DNA of 64,000 nt from Chamaecyparis obtusa (GCA_027943335.1 BSBK01002089.1:1449001-1513000); one strand, 5' to 3'; numbered from the stretch's first letter, positions 39,591 through 52,386 are shown. The notes: generated by a model from the sequence alone, not told the origin. Program-made: numbers and translations.

Positions 39591-39715
39591 GCCCAAAATT
39601 GGGTAAACCGCGTTAAATATTTGTGTCTTCTTGTTCTACTTATATGTGCTTTATTCCTTTTCATTATTGATTATATTTACATGTAACTATTAAATTTATA
39701 TTTGCTAATCCTAAA
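39591..39715 (+). repeat. 3' end of the 5' LTR of a Tnt1-like copia element (LTR D)
   Basis: Contains AACCGCGTTAAATATTTGTG, a sequence common near the end of plant Tnt1/Retrofit-type copia LTRs, and is followed by a primer site. The terminal CA is eroded (CCTAAAA). Confidence 0.6.
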
Positions 39716-39718
39716 AAG

Positions 39719-39729
39719 TGGTATCAGAG
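39719..39729 (+). promoter_or_regulatory. Primer binding site, initiator tRNA-Met
   Basis: TGGTATCAGAG, a perfect match to the canonical plant site. Confidence 0.85.
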
Positions 39730-39822
39730 AGGGTTTTTTTTTTATTCATCCTCTGTAGGAAGGTCTCATGGTTGATTGGGAGTCTCAAGTTTGAGTGGGA
39801 GACTCACAGTTGACTGTGAGTA

Positions 39823-40600
39823 ATGCCAAACGGGGGTAAGTTAAAGGTTGAGAATTTTAATGGGAAGAAATTTTAGTTATGGAAAATGCAAATGGAGGAC
39901 TATCTCTATCAGAAAGATTTATGGTGGCCACTGCGAGGAAGATCTACAAAATGACCAGCAATGTTTGATGATGATTGAGATGTTTTAGATAGGAAGGCAC
40001 TTGGTAGTATTTTTGTATGCCTGGCACAATGTAGAATTCAATATCACACAAGAAGACATAACTGAATATTGTGATGGAAATCCTAGTGAAGTTATATGAA
40101 AAGCCTTCCGCTTCAAATAAGGTATTTCTTATGAAGCATTTATTTAATATGAAAATGGTAGAAGGTGGGTCAATTGGTGATCATTTAAATATGTTTAATA
40201 CAGTTACTAGTCAATTATCTTTTGTTAATGTCAATTTTGATGAATAAATTAGGGCTCTTTTCATTTTGTGCTCTTTTCCTAAAAGTTACGATGCCTAGAT
40301 AGTGGATGTTAGTAACTCTATTTATGGTTTGAATACGTTAAAATTTTATGATGTTGTTGGTGTTATTCTGAGTGAGGAAATTCATAGGAAAACCTTAGAT
40401 GGATCCACATCATGTAGTGTTTTGAATGCAAAAAGCAGAGGTAGATTGAGGGACAAAGGAAATAATTTTGGAGGTCATGGGAAATCTAGAGGAAAATAAA
40501 AGGGCGAGAGGTCTCAATCTATAGGACATTGAATGATTGTTGGTATTGTGGTAAACTAGCTTATAAGAAGAAATATTGTTGGTCTCACAAGAATAAAGAA
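39823..40600 (+). pseudogene. gag: Tnt1-like copia gag (broken)
   Basis: ATG 39823: MPNGGKLKVENFNGKKF, then LWKMQMEDYLYQKDLW. This is the typical start of a copia UBN2-type gag (F-x-G-x-N/K-F...LWK-x-x-M). Later, DRKALGSIFVCLAQ and KSYDAWIVDVSN-like text follow the family order. A degenerate zinc knuckle CWYCGKLAYKKKYC (about 40536-40577) has Tyr in place of His. The frame is broken by several stops and is cut at 40612 by the chromovirus array; the rest of the element resumes at 57583. Confidence 0.7.
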
Positions 40601-40607
40601 GGAGACA

Positions 40608-40612
40608 AACAA
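40608..40612 (+). repeat. Target-site duplication AACAA, left copy
   Basis: Matches 57578-57582 and brackets the whole 16,965-bp chromovirus array. Copia coding sequence lies immediately outside on both sides. Confidence 0.8.
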
Positions 40613-41469
40613 TGATGCAGGAGTATCCTAGGTGTAAGAGCAATCTTGCATCACCCAAAAATATTTTTATTTTTATATTCAATAAGGGCTATCTTGTGCA
40701 GAGCTGCTATTTATGGAAAGTTACTATTTTTGGTAATTTTTGTATGTGCTCAGAATGATCTGATTTCTTTCTTGCAGGTTCATTTTGGTCATATAAGTCT
40801 GCCACTAAAGTTTCATTGCCAAATCAAGTGTATATTGGAAGATATTAAAGATTTTTGGTATTGGCAGTAGGGTACAGAAACTTTGAACTCAGTTTTGAAA
40901 GCTTTAGAGGCCCCGGATGAGGTTGAAAATTTGAGTGACGGGTACTTGCATTGGTCAAGCTTGTAGAGCGCTTCGTGGCGTTTCTGAAATGGGGTTATAA
41001 TAGCCGATCGGGTCAACTGGTGATGACTTATGGTCTTCGGAAGTTGGGCCACCTGAAATGGCAGAAAATAATTTTCTTCAAAATTTCTGTTCGGGTTTCA
41101 AAGGTTATCTTGAGCCGACTATGATGTAATAAAATGTAAAATAAAATAATTCTAAGTTTGGTCGGCCTTATTGGCTAAAATTCTGGAACCTTCCCGGGCG
41201 GTGGAAATTTGCCTATATAAGGAAGGCTATATTATTGTCTTAGGTAGTTCAGAATAGTTCTGGGTAGTAGATCTGGGTAATAGTTTGAGGCTTTGTCCTA
41301 CGAAATATTGTAAGGGAATGCCCATGTGGCTTTGCATATTGTAATTCTGAAAGTTTGTAATTCCACATTTGTGGAGATAATAAGAAGCCAATTTTTTTTT
41401 CTTGCATATTGTTGTTGTTTCTCTATTTCTGTTATGTGTTTGTGGTATTAAGGGGAGCACCCTTCATCA
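40613..41469 (+). repeat. Chromovirus LTR 1 (857 bp)
   Basis: Starts TGATGCAGGAG and ends CCCTTCATCA, so TGATG/CATCA form the inverted tips. The TATA box is at 41214-41221. Followed by a primer site. Confidence 0.95.
41214..41221 (+). promoter_or_regulatory. TATA box of LTR 1
   Basis: TATATAAG at offset 601 from the LTR start, the same offset as in the other three LTRs (46718, 52030, 57322). Confidence 0.7.
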
Positions 41470-41470
41470 A

Positions 41471-41482
41471 GTGGTATTAGAG
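41471..41482 (+). promoter_or_regulatory. Primer binding site, body 1
   Basis: GTGGTATTAGAG directly after LTR 1; tRNA-Met type with one transition. Body 2 keeps TGGTATCAGAG (46977-46987), body 3 has the damaged TGGTATGAAAG (52289-52299). Confidence 0.7.
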
Positions 41483-41570
41483 AGGGAGTTCTTGAGTGTG
41501 TAAATAGATCGCCGACTGTGAGGCAGTTTGCACCAGGACTGTGGTTAGCATTTCAGTGCGCATTGCGAAA

Positions 41571-44500
41571 ATGCCTCCACGAAGAGAACGTGGCGGAAGA
41601 GTTGGTGCTATGACACCTGAAGTTAGAGAGCTGCAGAGACAAGTGCGAGCATTGCAAGAAGAGATTCGTAGAGGAATGAATCTTAATGTCAGAGATGAAA
41701 GCGAGGATGAAGCTGAAGAAGAATATCAAAAAGGAGAAGTCAAAATTGTGAACCAGGAGGAAGAAAGACTTTTTCAGGCCATTTCTAAGATTGGGAAAAG
41801 ACCTAAGATTGAGGTTCCTACATTTTCTGGAAATCTTAACCCAGAAGAATTGATCGACTGGATCAATGAATGTGAGGAATATTTTGAGTATGAAGATGTT
41901 GAGGATCCTGATAGGGTCAAATTTGCAAAGGCTAGACTGAAAGGTCATGCGAAGATATGGTGGCAAGAGATTCAGTTGGAGTGAAATAGAATGGGAAAGG
42001 AGAAAATCACGAGATGGGATCGAATGGTGGATAAATTGAAGTGATAGTTCATTCCTGTTGATTATGAGCTTGACCTACTGAAGAAAATGCAGAGTTTGAA
42101 GCAAGCAGGAAGATCTGTTCGGGAGTATACAAAGGAGTTCTATCGACTTCTCATCAGAACAGGCCATGCAGAAGTTGATAAAGAGAAAGTTGCCCGATAC
42201 CTTAATGGGTTAAGGCCAAGCATTCAGGAGCAGCTGAATCTAGTTCGAATGACAGTATTGAAGAGGCATACCAATTTGCCCTAAAAGTAGAGGAAAAGCT
42301 GAACAAGAAGTTTGAGAGCAAACAAAATGGAAGAGGTCGCGGTGGACGATCTGGTGGATGGTCATATGGTGGCCGAAATGAAGATCCAAAAAAAAAGGAT
42401 GAGGCCAGTAGTAGTCTGAATCAACAAAGAAATAATTCCAATCACTTCCAGGATCAGAATAATAGAGATCAGAGAGGAAGAGGAAGAGGACAAAGATCTG
42501 GAAGAGGTGGCTTCCGTGGAACATGTTTTCACTGTGGAGAAGAAGGTCATAGGGCATTTGAATGTCCTCAGCACCAAGGCAGAATAGACAGGAGAAATGA
42601 ATGCCAGGCCAGAGTTGCACATGTCGATGAAGATGCTAGATCATCAAATTCTGAAGATGCTGAAAGAGAAAAAATGCTAATTAACAGAAGAGTCCTGCTG
42701 AGTGGTGAGAATGAACCTAAACAAAGGAGGAGCCTGTTTCGCACTAGATGCAAGTGTGAGGGTAAATATTGTGATGTGATTATTGATAGTGGAAGCACTG
42801 ACAATTTGGTGTCAGAAGAGATGGTGACAAAGTTGAAGCTCAAGAGACAAAAACACCCACGTCCATATCGGATTGCCTGGGTGTAGGATGACCACAAGGT
42901 CATGGTCAGCGAACAGTGCGTGGTAAAGTTCAAGATCGACGGGTACCAAGATGAGGTACTATGCGATATCATCTCTATGGATGCATGTCATATGTTGTTG
43001 GGTAGACTGTGGCAGTTTGATAGATGTGTTGTACACGATGGTCATGCGAATACCTATTCCCTGACAAAGGATGGAGTGTGACATAAGCTAAAGCCATTGA
43101 AGGAGATCGAAGAAAAGGTATGTGGTAATGCAAGAATAACATTTGTTGATGGAAGAAAATTCCTAGATGGTATGAGGCATGAGCATGTGTGTTTTTCTTT
43201 AATTCCAAAAGTTGGTAAAGAAGAAGTAGAGGATATACCTGTAGAGGTTGCAGATTTGTTGAATGAGTTTCAGGATATTGTATCTGATAATGTACCTGAT
43301 AGATTACCACCCGTAAGGAAGATCAGTCATTAGATGGATTTGATTCCAGGAGCTACTTTTCCAAACAAGGCAGCACACAAAATGACACCAGCAGAAAGTG
43401 GGGAGTTGAACAGACAAGTACACGAGTTGTTAGAGAAGGGATTGATTCGGGAGAGCCTGAGTCTATGTGTTGTACCAGCAGTATTAGCACCAAAGAAGAA
43501 TGGAGAATGGAGGATGTGTACAGATTCTAGAGCAATAAACAAGATCACAATCAAGTATAGGTTTCCATTGCCACGAACGGATGATATTATGGATTGTTTG
43601 AGTGGAGCTGTGTATTTCTCAAAGACAGATCTGAAGAGTGGATATCACCAGATTCAGATCAGAGAAGGAGATGAATGGAAGACTGCCTTCAAGAGAAAGG
43701 AAGGACTATATGAGTGGTTAGTCATGCCTTTTGGGCTAACCAATGCACCGAGCACTTTCATGCGGCTCATGAACGAGGTTCTGAAAGAATTTCTGGGTAA
43801 GTTTGTCATTGTTTACCTAGATGATATTTTGATTTTTAACAAGACATTGGAGGAACATATGATGCATATTCGTATGGTGTTTGAGAAGTTGAGAGATGAA
43901 AAATTGTTGATTAATTTGAAGAAGTGAAGTTTTGTGAAGAAAGAGTTAGTGTATTTGGGATTTGTAGTTTTAGCAAAAGGTCTAAAAATGGACCCAAAGA
44001 AGGTACAGGCTATCCTTGAATGGCCTACTCCAAGGAGTGCTACTGAGGTAAGATCTTTTCATGGTTTGGCTAGCTTTTACAGAAATTTTATCAAAAATTT
44101 TAGCAGTATTTGTGGACCCTTGACTGAAACAATGAGAGGGGATAGAAAACAGTTTAAGTGGAATAATGGGACAGAAAATATTTTTCAATTGTTGAAACAA
44201 AAAGTTACAGAACAACCTGTTTTAGCCCTTCCAAATTTTAATAAGGTGTTTCAAGTAGATTGTGATGCTAGTGGTACTACAATAGGAGCTGTTATGAGCC
44301 AAGAAGGTAAACCTGTTGCTTATTTCAGTGAGAAATTAAATGATGCCAAGAGAAAATATTCTGTTTATGATCAGAAATTTTATGCTATAGTTCAGGCATT
44401 GAAAAAGTGGAGGCACTATCTGCTTCCTAAGGAGTTTGTTTTGTATACTAATCATCAAGCTTTGCAATATTTGAATATTCAAAGAAAATTGAATCAAAGG

Positions 44501-46078
44501 CATTTGAAATGGGTTGAGTTTTTGCAAAGTTATACATTTGTTTTGAAACACAGGAGTGGAAAGTCTAATAGGGTTGTAGATGCTCTTAGCAAAAGGCAAC
44601 TATTGCTGACAGAAATGCAGATTAAAGTGGTTGGGTTCAAGGAACTCAAGAATTTGTATCCGGAGGATCCTGATTTTGGTGAAGCTTGGAAAGCTTGTAC
44701 AGAACTTGTTACTCTAGACAGGACGAAATGGCTGGATTTTATCATCCAAGATGATATGCTATTCAGAGGGAGTCAGTTGTGCATTCGATGAAGTTCTATG
44801 AGGGAGAATCTCATCAAGGAGAAGCATAGTGGAGGATTGGCTAGATATTTTGGTCCTGATAAAACCCTTGCTTTGGTTGGTGAGAATTATTATTGGCTAC
44901 AATTGCAGCAAGATGTGAAGAAGTTTATACAGAGTTGCGGAGTATGTCAGATGGTGAAAGGAGTGAAGCAGAATACAGGGTTGTATCAGCCATTACCTAT
45001 ACTAGAGAAGCCTTGGGAGGATATCAGTATGGACTTTGTTCTTGGTTTACCGAGGACTCAGTGGGGACACGATTCAATTTTTGTGGTAGTTGATAGATTT
45101 TTTAAGATGGCACATTTCATTCCCTGCAAGAAGACTAATGTTGCTATTCATATAGCCAAATTATTTTTCAGAGAAGTAGTGAGACTTCATGGTTTGCCAA
45201 AGACCATAGTTTCAGATCGGGACACTAAATTTGTTGGATATTTCTAGTGTACATTGTGGAAGAAGTTAAAGACAGATTTGAAGTTCAGTTCATCACATCA
45301 TCCACAGACTGATGGACAGATAGAGGTGGTGAATAGGAGTTTGGAAAATTTGCTGAGATGTTTGGTTGGAGATAAGCTAATAGGATGGGATTTGATTTTA
45401 CCACATGCAAAATTTGGATACAATAATTCTGTCAATAGGAGCACTGGTAAATCACCATTCCAGATAGTATATGGAAGTAGTCGAAGAAATGCATCTAAAT
45501 TGAGGAAGATAGATAAAGGAGAAATAAGTAGTGCTGAAGCTGAGGATTTTGCAGAACACTTGAATAATATCCATGGGGAGGTGAGGAAGCATATTACCAA
45601 GATGAACGCATAGTATAAGGCTAAGGTAGATGAGAAAAGGAGGTATAAGGAATTTCAGGTTGGTGATGAAGTCATGGTTCATTTGCGGAAGGAGCGGTTT
45701 CCAGTTGGTACATATAACAAGCTGAAAATGAAGAAGTTTAGACCATGTAGGATACTGAAGAAACATGATTCAGGAAATGCATATGAGGTAGAATTGCCTA
45801 CTGATCTAAATATTTCACCAGTGTTTAACATTTCAGATCTGACAGAGTATCATGAAGGAGGTGTTGAAGATGAGATCACAGCAGCATAGTGGAGTATTCC
45901 AGCAACTAGTTCAGACACTAAGAAGATTGAAGATATACTGGACAGTTGTGTTGGCAGAAGCACAAGGAACAGGACATATGAAGAATATCTGGTCAAGTGG
46001 AAAGGATGACCTGTTGAAGATTCATCATGGCTGAAAAAGGAGGAGGTTAGCCATCTTGGTTTTCCTCTGCACACCTAA
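41571..46078 (+). pseudogene. gag-pol: Chromovirus body 1 gag-pol polyprotein (most intact copy)
   Basis: ATG 41571 (MPPRRERGGRVGAMTPEV). Gag capsid part DWINECEEYFEYEDVEDPDR; zinc knuckle CFHCGEEGHRAFEC (42524-42565). One 1-base frameshift near 42250; from there a single frame reaches the stop at 46076-46078, broken only by nonsense codons. Protease IDSGSTDNLVS (about 42782). RT with YLDD at 43814-43825. RNase H VDCDASGTTIGAV (about 44255) to SGKSNRVVDALSKR (44590). Integrase zinc part CGVCQ (about 44938), [11 protein letters not shown] (45030), [11 protein letters not shown] (45210) and TDGQIEVVNRSL (45308). Chromodomain TYEEYLVKWKG then PVEDSSW (45978-46030). Nonsense codons: 41983, 42043-42048, 42884, 43079, 43331, 43925, 44789, 45245, 45611, 45887 and 46007, most explained by C-to-T changes at CAG or CGA. 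Confidence 0.9.
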
Positions 46079-46116
46079 GTCATGATAGGGTCACTTCTCA
46101 AATTACCCCGAGTGTC

Positions 46117-46973
46117 TGATGCAGGAGCACCCTGGGTGTAAGAGCAATCTTGCATCACCCAAAAATATTTTTATTTTTGTATTCAATAAGGGCTATCTTG
46201 TGCAGAGCTGCTATTTATGGAAAGTTACTATTTTTGGTAATTTTTGTATGTGCTCAGAATGATCTAATTTCTTTCTTGGAGGTTCATTTTGGTCATATAA
46301 GTCTTCCAGTAAAGTTTCATTGCCAAATCAAGTGTATATTGGAAGATATTGAAGATTTTTGGTATTGGCAGTAGGGTACAAAAACTTTGAACTCAGTTTT
46401 GAAGGCTTTAGAGGCCCTGGATAAGGTCAAAAATTTGGGTGAGGGGTGCTTGCGTTGGTCAAGCCTGTAGAGCGCTTCGTGGCATTTTCAAAATGGGGTT
46501 ATAATAGCCGATCGGGTCAACTGGTGATGACTTATGGTCTTCGGAAGTTGGGCCACCTGAAATGGCGAAAAATAATTTTCTTCAAAATTTATGTTCGGGT
46601 TTCAAAGGTTATCTTGAGCCAACTATGATGTAATAAAATGTAAAATAAAATAATTCTAAGTTTGGTCGGCCTTATTGGCTAAAATTCTAGAACCTTCCCG
46701 GGCAGTGGAAATTTGCCTATATAAGGAAGATTGTATTATTGTCTTAGGTAGTTCAGAATAGTTTTGGGTAGTAGATCTGAGTAACAGTTCGAGGCTTTGT
46801 CCTACAGAATATTGTAAGGGAATGTGCATGTGGCTTTGCATATTATAATTCTGAAAGTTTGTAATTCCACATTTGTGGAGATAATAAGAAGCCAATTTTA
46901 TGTTCTTGCATATTGTTGTTGTTTCTCTATTTCTGTTATGTGTTTGTGGTGTTAAGGGGAGCACCCTTCATCA
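46117..46973 (+). repeat. Chromovirus LTR 2 (857 bp)
   Basis: Starts TGATGCAGGAG, ends CCCTTCATCA, TATA box 46718-46725. Shared between bodies 1 and 2. No TSD at either side. Confidence 0.95.
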
Positions 46974-46991
46974 AGTGGTATCAGAGAGGGA

Positions 46992-47060
46992 GTTCTTGAG
47001 TGTGTAAACAGATCACCAACTGTGAGGGAGTTCTTGAGTGTGTAAACAGATCACCAATTG
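46992..47060 (+). repeat. Short tandem duplication at the start of body 2
   Basis: GAGTTCTTGAGTGTGTAAAC followed by AGATCACCAA occurs twice, 38 bp apart, exactly where the gag start is missing. Confidence 0.8.
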
Positions 47061-50000
47061 TGAACCAGGAGGAAGAAAGACTTTTTCGGGCTATTTCTAA
47101 GATTGGGAAAAGACCTAAGATTAATGTTCCTATATTTTCTGGAAATCTTAACCCAGAAGAATTGATCGACTGGATCAATGAATGTGAAGAATATTTTGAG
47201 TATGAAGATGTTGAGGATCCTGATAGGGTCAAATTTGTGAAGGCCAGAATGAAAGGTCATGCAAAGATATGGTGGCAAGAGATTCAGTTGGAGTGAAATA
47301 GAAGGGGAAAGGAGAAAATAATAAGATGGGATCATATGGTGGGTAAATTGAAGCGAGAGTTTATTCCTGTTGATTATGAGCTTGACCTACTGAAGAAAAT
47401 GCAGAGTTTGAAGCAAGCAGAAGATCTGTTCAGGAGTATAGAAATGAGTTCTATCGACTTCTCATCAGAATAGGCCATGCAGAAGCTGATAAAGAGAAAG
47501 TTGCCCGATACTTTAATGGGTTAAGGCCAAGCATTCAGGAGGAGCTGAATCTGGTTCGAATGAACAGTATGAAGAGGCATACCAGTTTGCCGTAAAAGTA
47601 GAGGAAAAGCTGAACAAGAAGTTTGAGAGCAGACAAAATGGAAGAGGTCGCGGTGGACGATCTAGTGGACGGTTATATGGTGGCCAAAATGAAGATCCGA
47701 AAAAGAAGGATGAGGCTAGTAGCAGTCAGAATCAATGAGGAAATAATTCCAATTGCTTCCAGGATCAGAATAATAGAGATCAGAGAGGAAGAGGAAGAGG
47801 ACAAGGATCTGGAAGAGGTGGCTTCCGTGGAACATGTTTTCACTGTGGAGAAGAAGGTCATAGGGCATTTGAATGTCCTCAGCGCCAAGGTAGAACAGAC
47901 AGGAGAAATGAACGCTAGGCCAAAGTTGCACATGTCGATGAAGATGCTAGATCATCAAATTCTAAAGATGTTGAAAGAGGAGAAACGCTAATTAACAGAA
48001 GAGTCTTGCTGAGTGGTGAGAATGAACCTGAACAAAGGAGGAGCCTATTTCGCACTAGATGCAAGTATGAGGGTAAATGTTGTGATGTGATTATTGATAG
48101 TGGAAGCACTGAAAATTTGGTGTCAGAAGAGATGGTGACAAAGTTGAAGCTCAAGAGACAAAAACACCCATGTCCATATCAGATTGCCTAGGTGCAGGAT
48201 GAACACAAGGTCATGGTCAGCGAACAGTGCCTGGTAAAGTTCAAGATCGGCGAGTACCAAGATGAGGTACTATGCGATATCATCTCTATGGATGCATGTC
48301 ATATGTTGTTGGGTAGATCGTGGCAGTTTGATAGATGTGTTGTACACGATGGTCGTGTGAATACCTATTCCCTGACAAAGGATGGAGTGCGACATAAGCT
48401 AAAGCCATTGAAAGAGACCGAAGAAAAGGTATGTGGTAATGCAAGTATAACATTTGTTGATGGAAGAAAATTTTTAGATGGTATGAGGCATGCGCATGTG
48501 TGTTTTGCTTTAATTCCAAAAGTTGGTAAAGAAGAAGTAGAGGATATACATGTAGAGGTTGCAGATTTGTTGAATGAGTTTCAAGATATTGTATCTGATA
48601 ATGTACCTGATGGATTACCACCCGTAAGAAAGATCAGTCATCAGATAGATTTGATTCCAGGAGCCAGTTTACCAAACAAGGCAGCACATAGAATGACACC
48701 AGCAGAAAGTGAGGAGTTGAACAGACAAGTACATGAGTTGTTATAGAAGGCATTAATTTTGGAGAGCCTGAGTCCATGTGCTGTACCAGTAGTATTAGCA
48801 CCAAAGAAGAATGGAGAATGGAGAATGTGTGCAGATTCCAGAGCAATAAACAAGATCACAATCAAGTATAGATTTCTATTGCCATGAATGGATGATATTA
48901 TGGATTGTTTGAGTGGAGCTGTGTATTTCTCAAAGATAGATCTGAAGAGTGGATATCACCAGATTCGGATCAGAGAAGGAGATGAATGGAAGACTTCATT
49001 CAAGACAAAGGAAGGACTATATGAGTGGTTAGTCATGCCTTTTGGGCTAACCAATGCACCGAGCACTTTCATGCGGCTCATGAACGAGGTTCTGAAAGAA
49101 TTTTTGGGTAAGTTTGTCATTGTTTAACTAGATGATATTTTGATTTTTAGCAAGACATTGGAGGAACATATGATGCATATTCGTATGGTGTTTGAGAAGC
49201 TGAGAGATGAAAAATTATTGATTAATTTGAAGAAGTGCAGTTTTGTGAAGAAAGAGTTAGTGTATTTGGGATTTGTAGTTTCAGTAGAAGGTCTAAAAAT
49301 GGACCCAGAGAAGGTACAGGCTATCCTTGAATGACCTACTCCAAGGAGTGCTACTGAGGTAAGATCTTTTCATAGTTTGGCTAGCTTTTACAGAAAGTTT
49401 ATCAGAAATTTTAGCAGTATTTATGGACCCTTGACTGAAACAATGAGAGGGGATAGAGAAGAGTTTAAGTGGACTAATGGGGCAGAAAAGAGTTTTTAAT
49501 TGTTGAAATGAAAAGTTACAGAACAACCTGTTTTAGCCCTTCCAAATTTTAATAATGTGTTTCAAGTAGATTGTGATGCTAGTGGTACTACAATAGGAGC
49601 TGTTATGAGACAAGAAGGTAAAACCTGTTGCTTATTTCAATGAGAAATTAAATGATGCCAAGAGAAAATATTTTGTTTATGATCAAAAATTTTATGCTAT
49701 AGTTCAGACATTGAAAAAGTGGAGGCACTATCTACTTCCTAAGGAGTTTGTTTTGTATACTGATCATCAACCTTTGCAATATTTGAATAGTCAAGGAAAA
49801 TTGAATCAAAGGCATTTGAAATGGGTTGAGTTTTTGCAGAGTTATACATTTGTTTTGAAACACAGGAGTGGAAAGTCTAATAGGGTTGCAGATGCTCTTA
49901 GCAGAAGGCAACTATTGCTGATAGAAATGCAGATTGAAGTGGTTGGGTTCAAGGAACTCAAGAATTTGTATCCGGAGGATCCTGATTTTGGTGAAGCTTG

Positions 50001-51390
50001 GAAAGGTTCTACAGAACCTGTTACTCTAGACCGGATGAAATGGCTAGATTTTATCATCCAAGATGATATGCTATTCAGAGGGAGTCAGTTGTGCATTCCA
50101 CGAAGTTCTATGAGGGAGAATCTCATCAAGGAGATGCATAGTAGAGGATTGGCTGGACATTTTGGTCGTGATAAAACCCTTGCTTTGGTTGGTAAGAATT
50201 ATTATTGGCCATAATTGCAGTAAGATGTGAAGAAGTTTATACAGAGTTGCAGAGTATGTCAGATGGCGAAAGGAGTGAAGCAGAATACAAGGTTGTATCA
50301 GCCATTACCTATACCAGAGAAGCCTTGGGAGGATATCAGTATGGACTTTGTTCTTGGTTTACTAAGGACTCAATAGGGACACGATTCAATTTTTGTGGTA
50401 GTTGACAATTTTTCAAAAATGGCACATTTCATTCCTTGCAAGAAGACTAATGATGCTGTTCATATAGCCGAATTATTTTTCAGAGAAGTAGTGAGACTTC
50501 ATGGTTTGCCAAAGACCATAGTTTCAGATCAGGACACTAAATTTGTTGGATATTTCTGGCATACATTGTGGAAGAAGTTAAAGACAGATTTGAAGTTCAG
50601 TTCATCACATCATCCACAGACTGATGGACAGACAGAGGTGGTGAATAGGAGTTTGGGAAATTTGCTGAGATGTTTGGTTGGAGATAAGCCAACAGGATGG
50701 GATTTGATTTTACCACAGGTGAAATTTACATACAATAATTCTGTCAATAGGAGCACTGGTAAATCACCATTCCAGATTGTATATGGAAGTAGTCCAAGAA
50801 ATGCATCTGAATTAAGGAAGATAGATAAAGGAGAAATAAGTAGTGCTGAAGCTGAGGATTTTGCAGAACACTTGAAGAACATCCATGGGGAGGTGAGGAA
50901 GTATATTACCAAGATGAACGCACAGTATAAGGCTAAGGCAGATGAGAAAAGGAGGTATAAAGAATTTTAGGTTGGTGATGAAGTCATCATTCATTTGTGG
51001 AAGGAGCGGTTTCCAATTGGTACATATAACAAGCTGAAAATGAAGAAGTTTGGACCATGTAGGATACTGAAGAAACATGATTCAGGAAACGCATATGAGG
51101 TAGAATTGCCTACTGAGCTAAATATTTCACCAGTGTTTAACATTTTAGATCTGACAGAGTATCCTGAAGGAGGTGTTGAAGATAAGATCACAGCAGCATA
51201 GTAGAGTATTCCAGCAACTAGTTCAAACACTAAGGAGATCGAAGATATACTGGACAGTCGTGTTGGCAGAAGCACAAGAAATAAGACATATGAAGAATAT
51301 CTGGTCACGTGGAAAGGATGACCTATTGAAGATTCATCATGGCTGACAAAGGAGGAGGTTAGCCATCTTGGTTTTCCTCTGCACACATGA
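47050..51390 (+). pseudogene. gag-pol: Chromovirus body 2 gag-pol polyprotein
   Basis: The first about 60 residues of gag are deleted: a 38-bp leader duplication (46992-47060) joins directly to ATTGTGAACCAGG, which corresponds to about 41747 in body 1. The rest follows body 1: gag DWINECEEYFEYEDVEDPDR, zinc knuckle near 47835-47876, protease IDSGSTENLVS (48092), RT, RNase H, integrase (MDFVLGLL 50341, [11 protein letters not shown] about 50523, TDGQTEVVNRSL about 50622) and chromodomain TYEEYLVTWKG. The catalytic YLDD is destroyed by a stop (TAA at 49125-49127). An extra A at about 49621 shifts the RNase H frame. Frameshifts in gag near 47420 and 47571. Confidence 0.9.
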
Positions 51391-51428
51391 GTCGTGACAG
51401 GGTCACTTCTCAAATTACCCCGGGTTTG

Positions 51429-52285
51429 TGATGCAGGAGCATCCTGGGTGTAAGAGCAATCTTGCATCACCCAAAAATATTTCAATTTTTGTCTTCAATA
51501 AGGGCTATCTTGTGTAGAGCTGCTATTTATGGAAAGTTACTATTTTTGGTAATTTTTGTATGTGCTCAGAATGATCTAATTTCTTTCCTGGAGGTTCATT
51601 TTGGTCATATAAGTCTGCCAGTAAAGTTTCATTGCCAAATAAAGTGTATATTGGAAGATATTGAAGATTTTTGGTATTGGCAGTAGGGTACAGAAACTTT
51701 GAACTCAGTTTCGAAGGCTTTAGAGGCCACAGATGAGGTCAAAAATTTGGGTGACAGGTGCTTGCGTTGGTCAAGCCTGTAGAGCACTTCGTGGCATTTT
51801 CGAAATGGGGTTATAATAGCCGATCAGGTCAACTGGTGATGACTTATGGTCTTTGGAATTTGGGCCACCTGAAATGGCAGAAAATAATTTTCTTCAAAAT
51901 TTATGTTCGGGTTTCAAAGGCTATCTTGAGCCGACTATGATGTAATAAAATGTAAAATAAAATAATTCTAAGTTTGGTCAGCCTTATTGGCTAAAATTTT
52001 GGAACCTTCCCGGGCGGTGGAAATTTGCCTATATAAGGAAGGCTGTATTATTGTCTTAGGTAGTTCAGAATAGTTCTAGGTAGTAGATCTGGGTAATAGT
52101 TCGAGGCTTTGTCCTACGGAATATTGTAAGGGAATGCCCATGTGGCTTTGCATATTGTAATTCTAAAAGTTTGTAATTTCACATTTGTGGAGATAATAAG
52201 AAGCCAATTTTCTATTCTTGCATATTGTTGCTGTTTCTCTATTTCTGTTATGTGTTTGTGGTATTAAGGGGAGCACCCTTCATCA
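51429..52285 (+). repeat. Chromovirus LTR 3 (857 bp)
   Basis: Starts TGATGCAGGAG, ends CCCTTCATCA, TATA box 52030-52037. Shared between bodies 2 and 3; no TSD. Confidence 0.95.
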
Positions 52286-52386
52286 AGTGGTATGAAAGAG
52301 GGAGTTCTTGAGTGTGTAAAAAGATCACCGACTGTGAGGTAGTTTAAACCAGGACCATGGTTAGGGTTTTAACACGCATCACGAAA

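Noticed and set aside
40650..40870. ORF of 74 codons found at the same place in all four chromovirus LTRs
   Set aside because: It lies wholly in the LTR upstream of the TATA box; its repetition follows from LTR identity, and its ATG has no supporting context.
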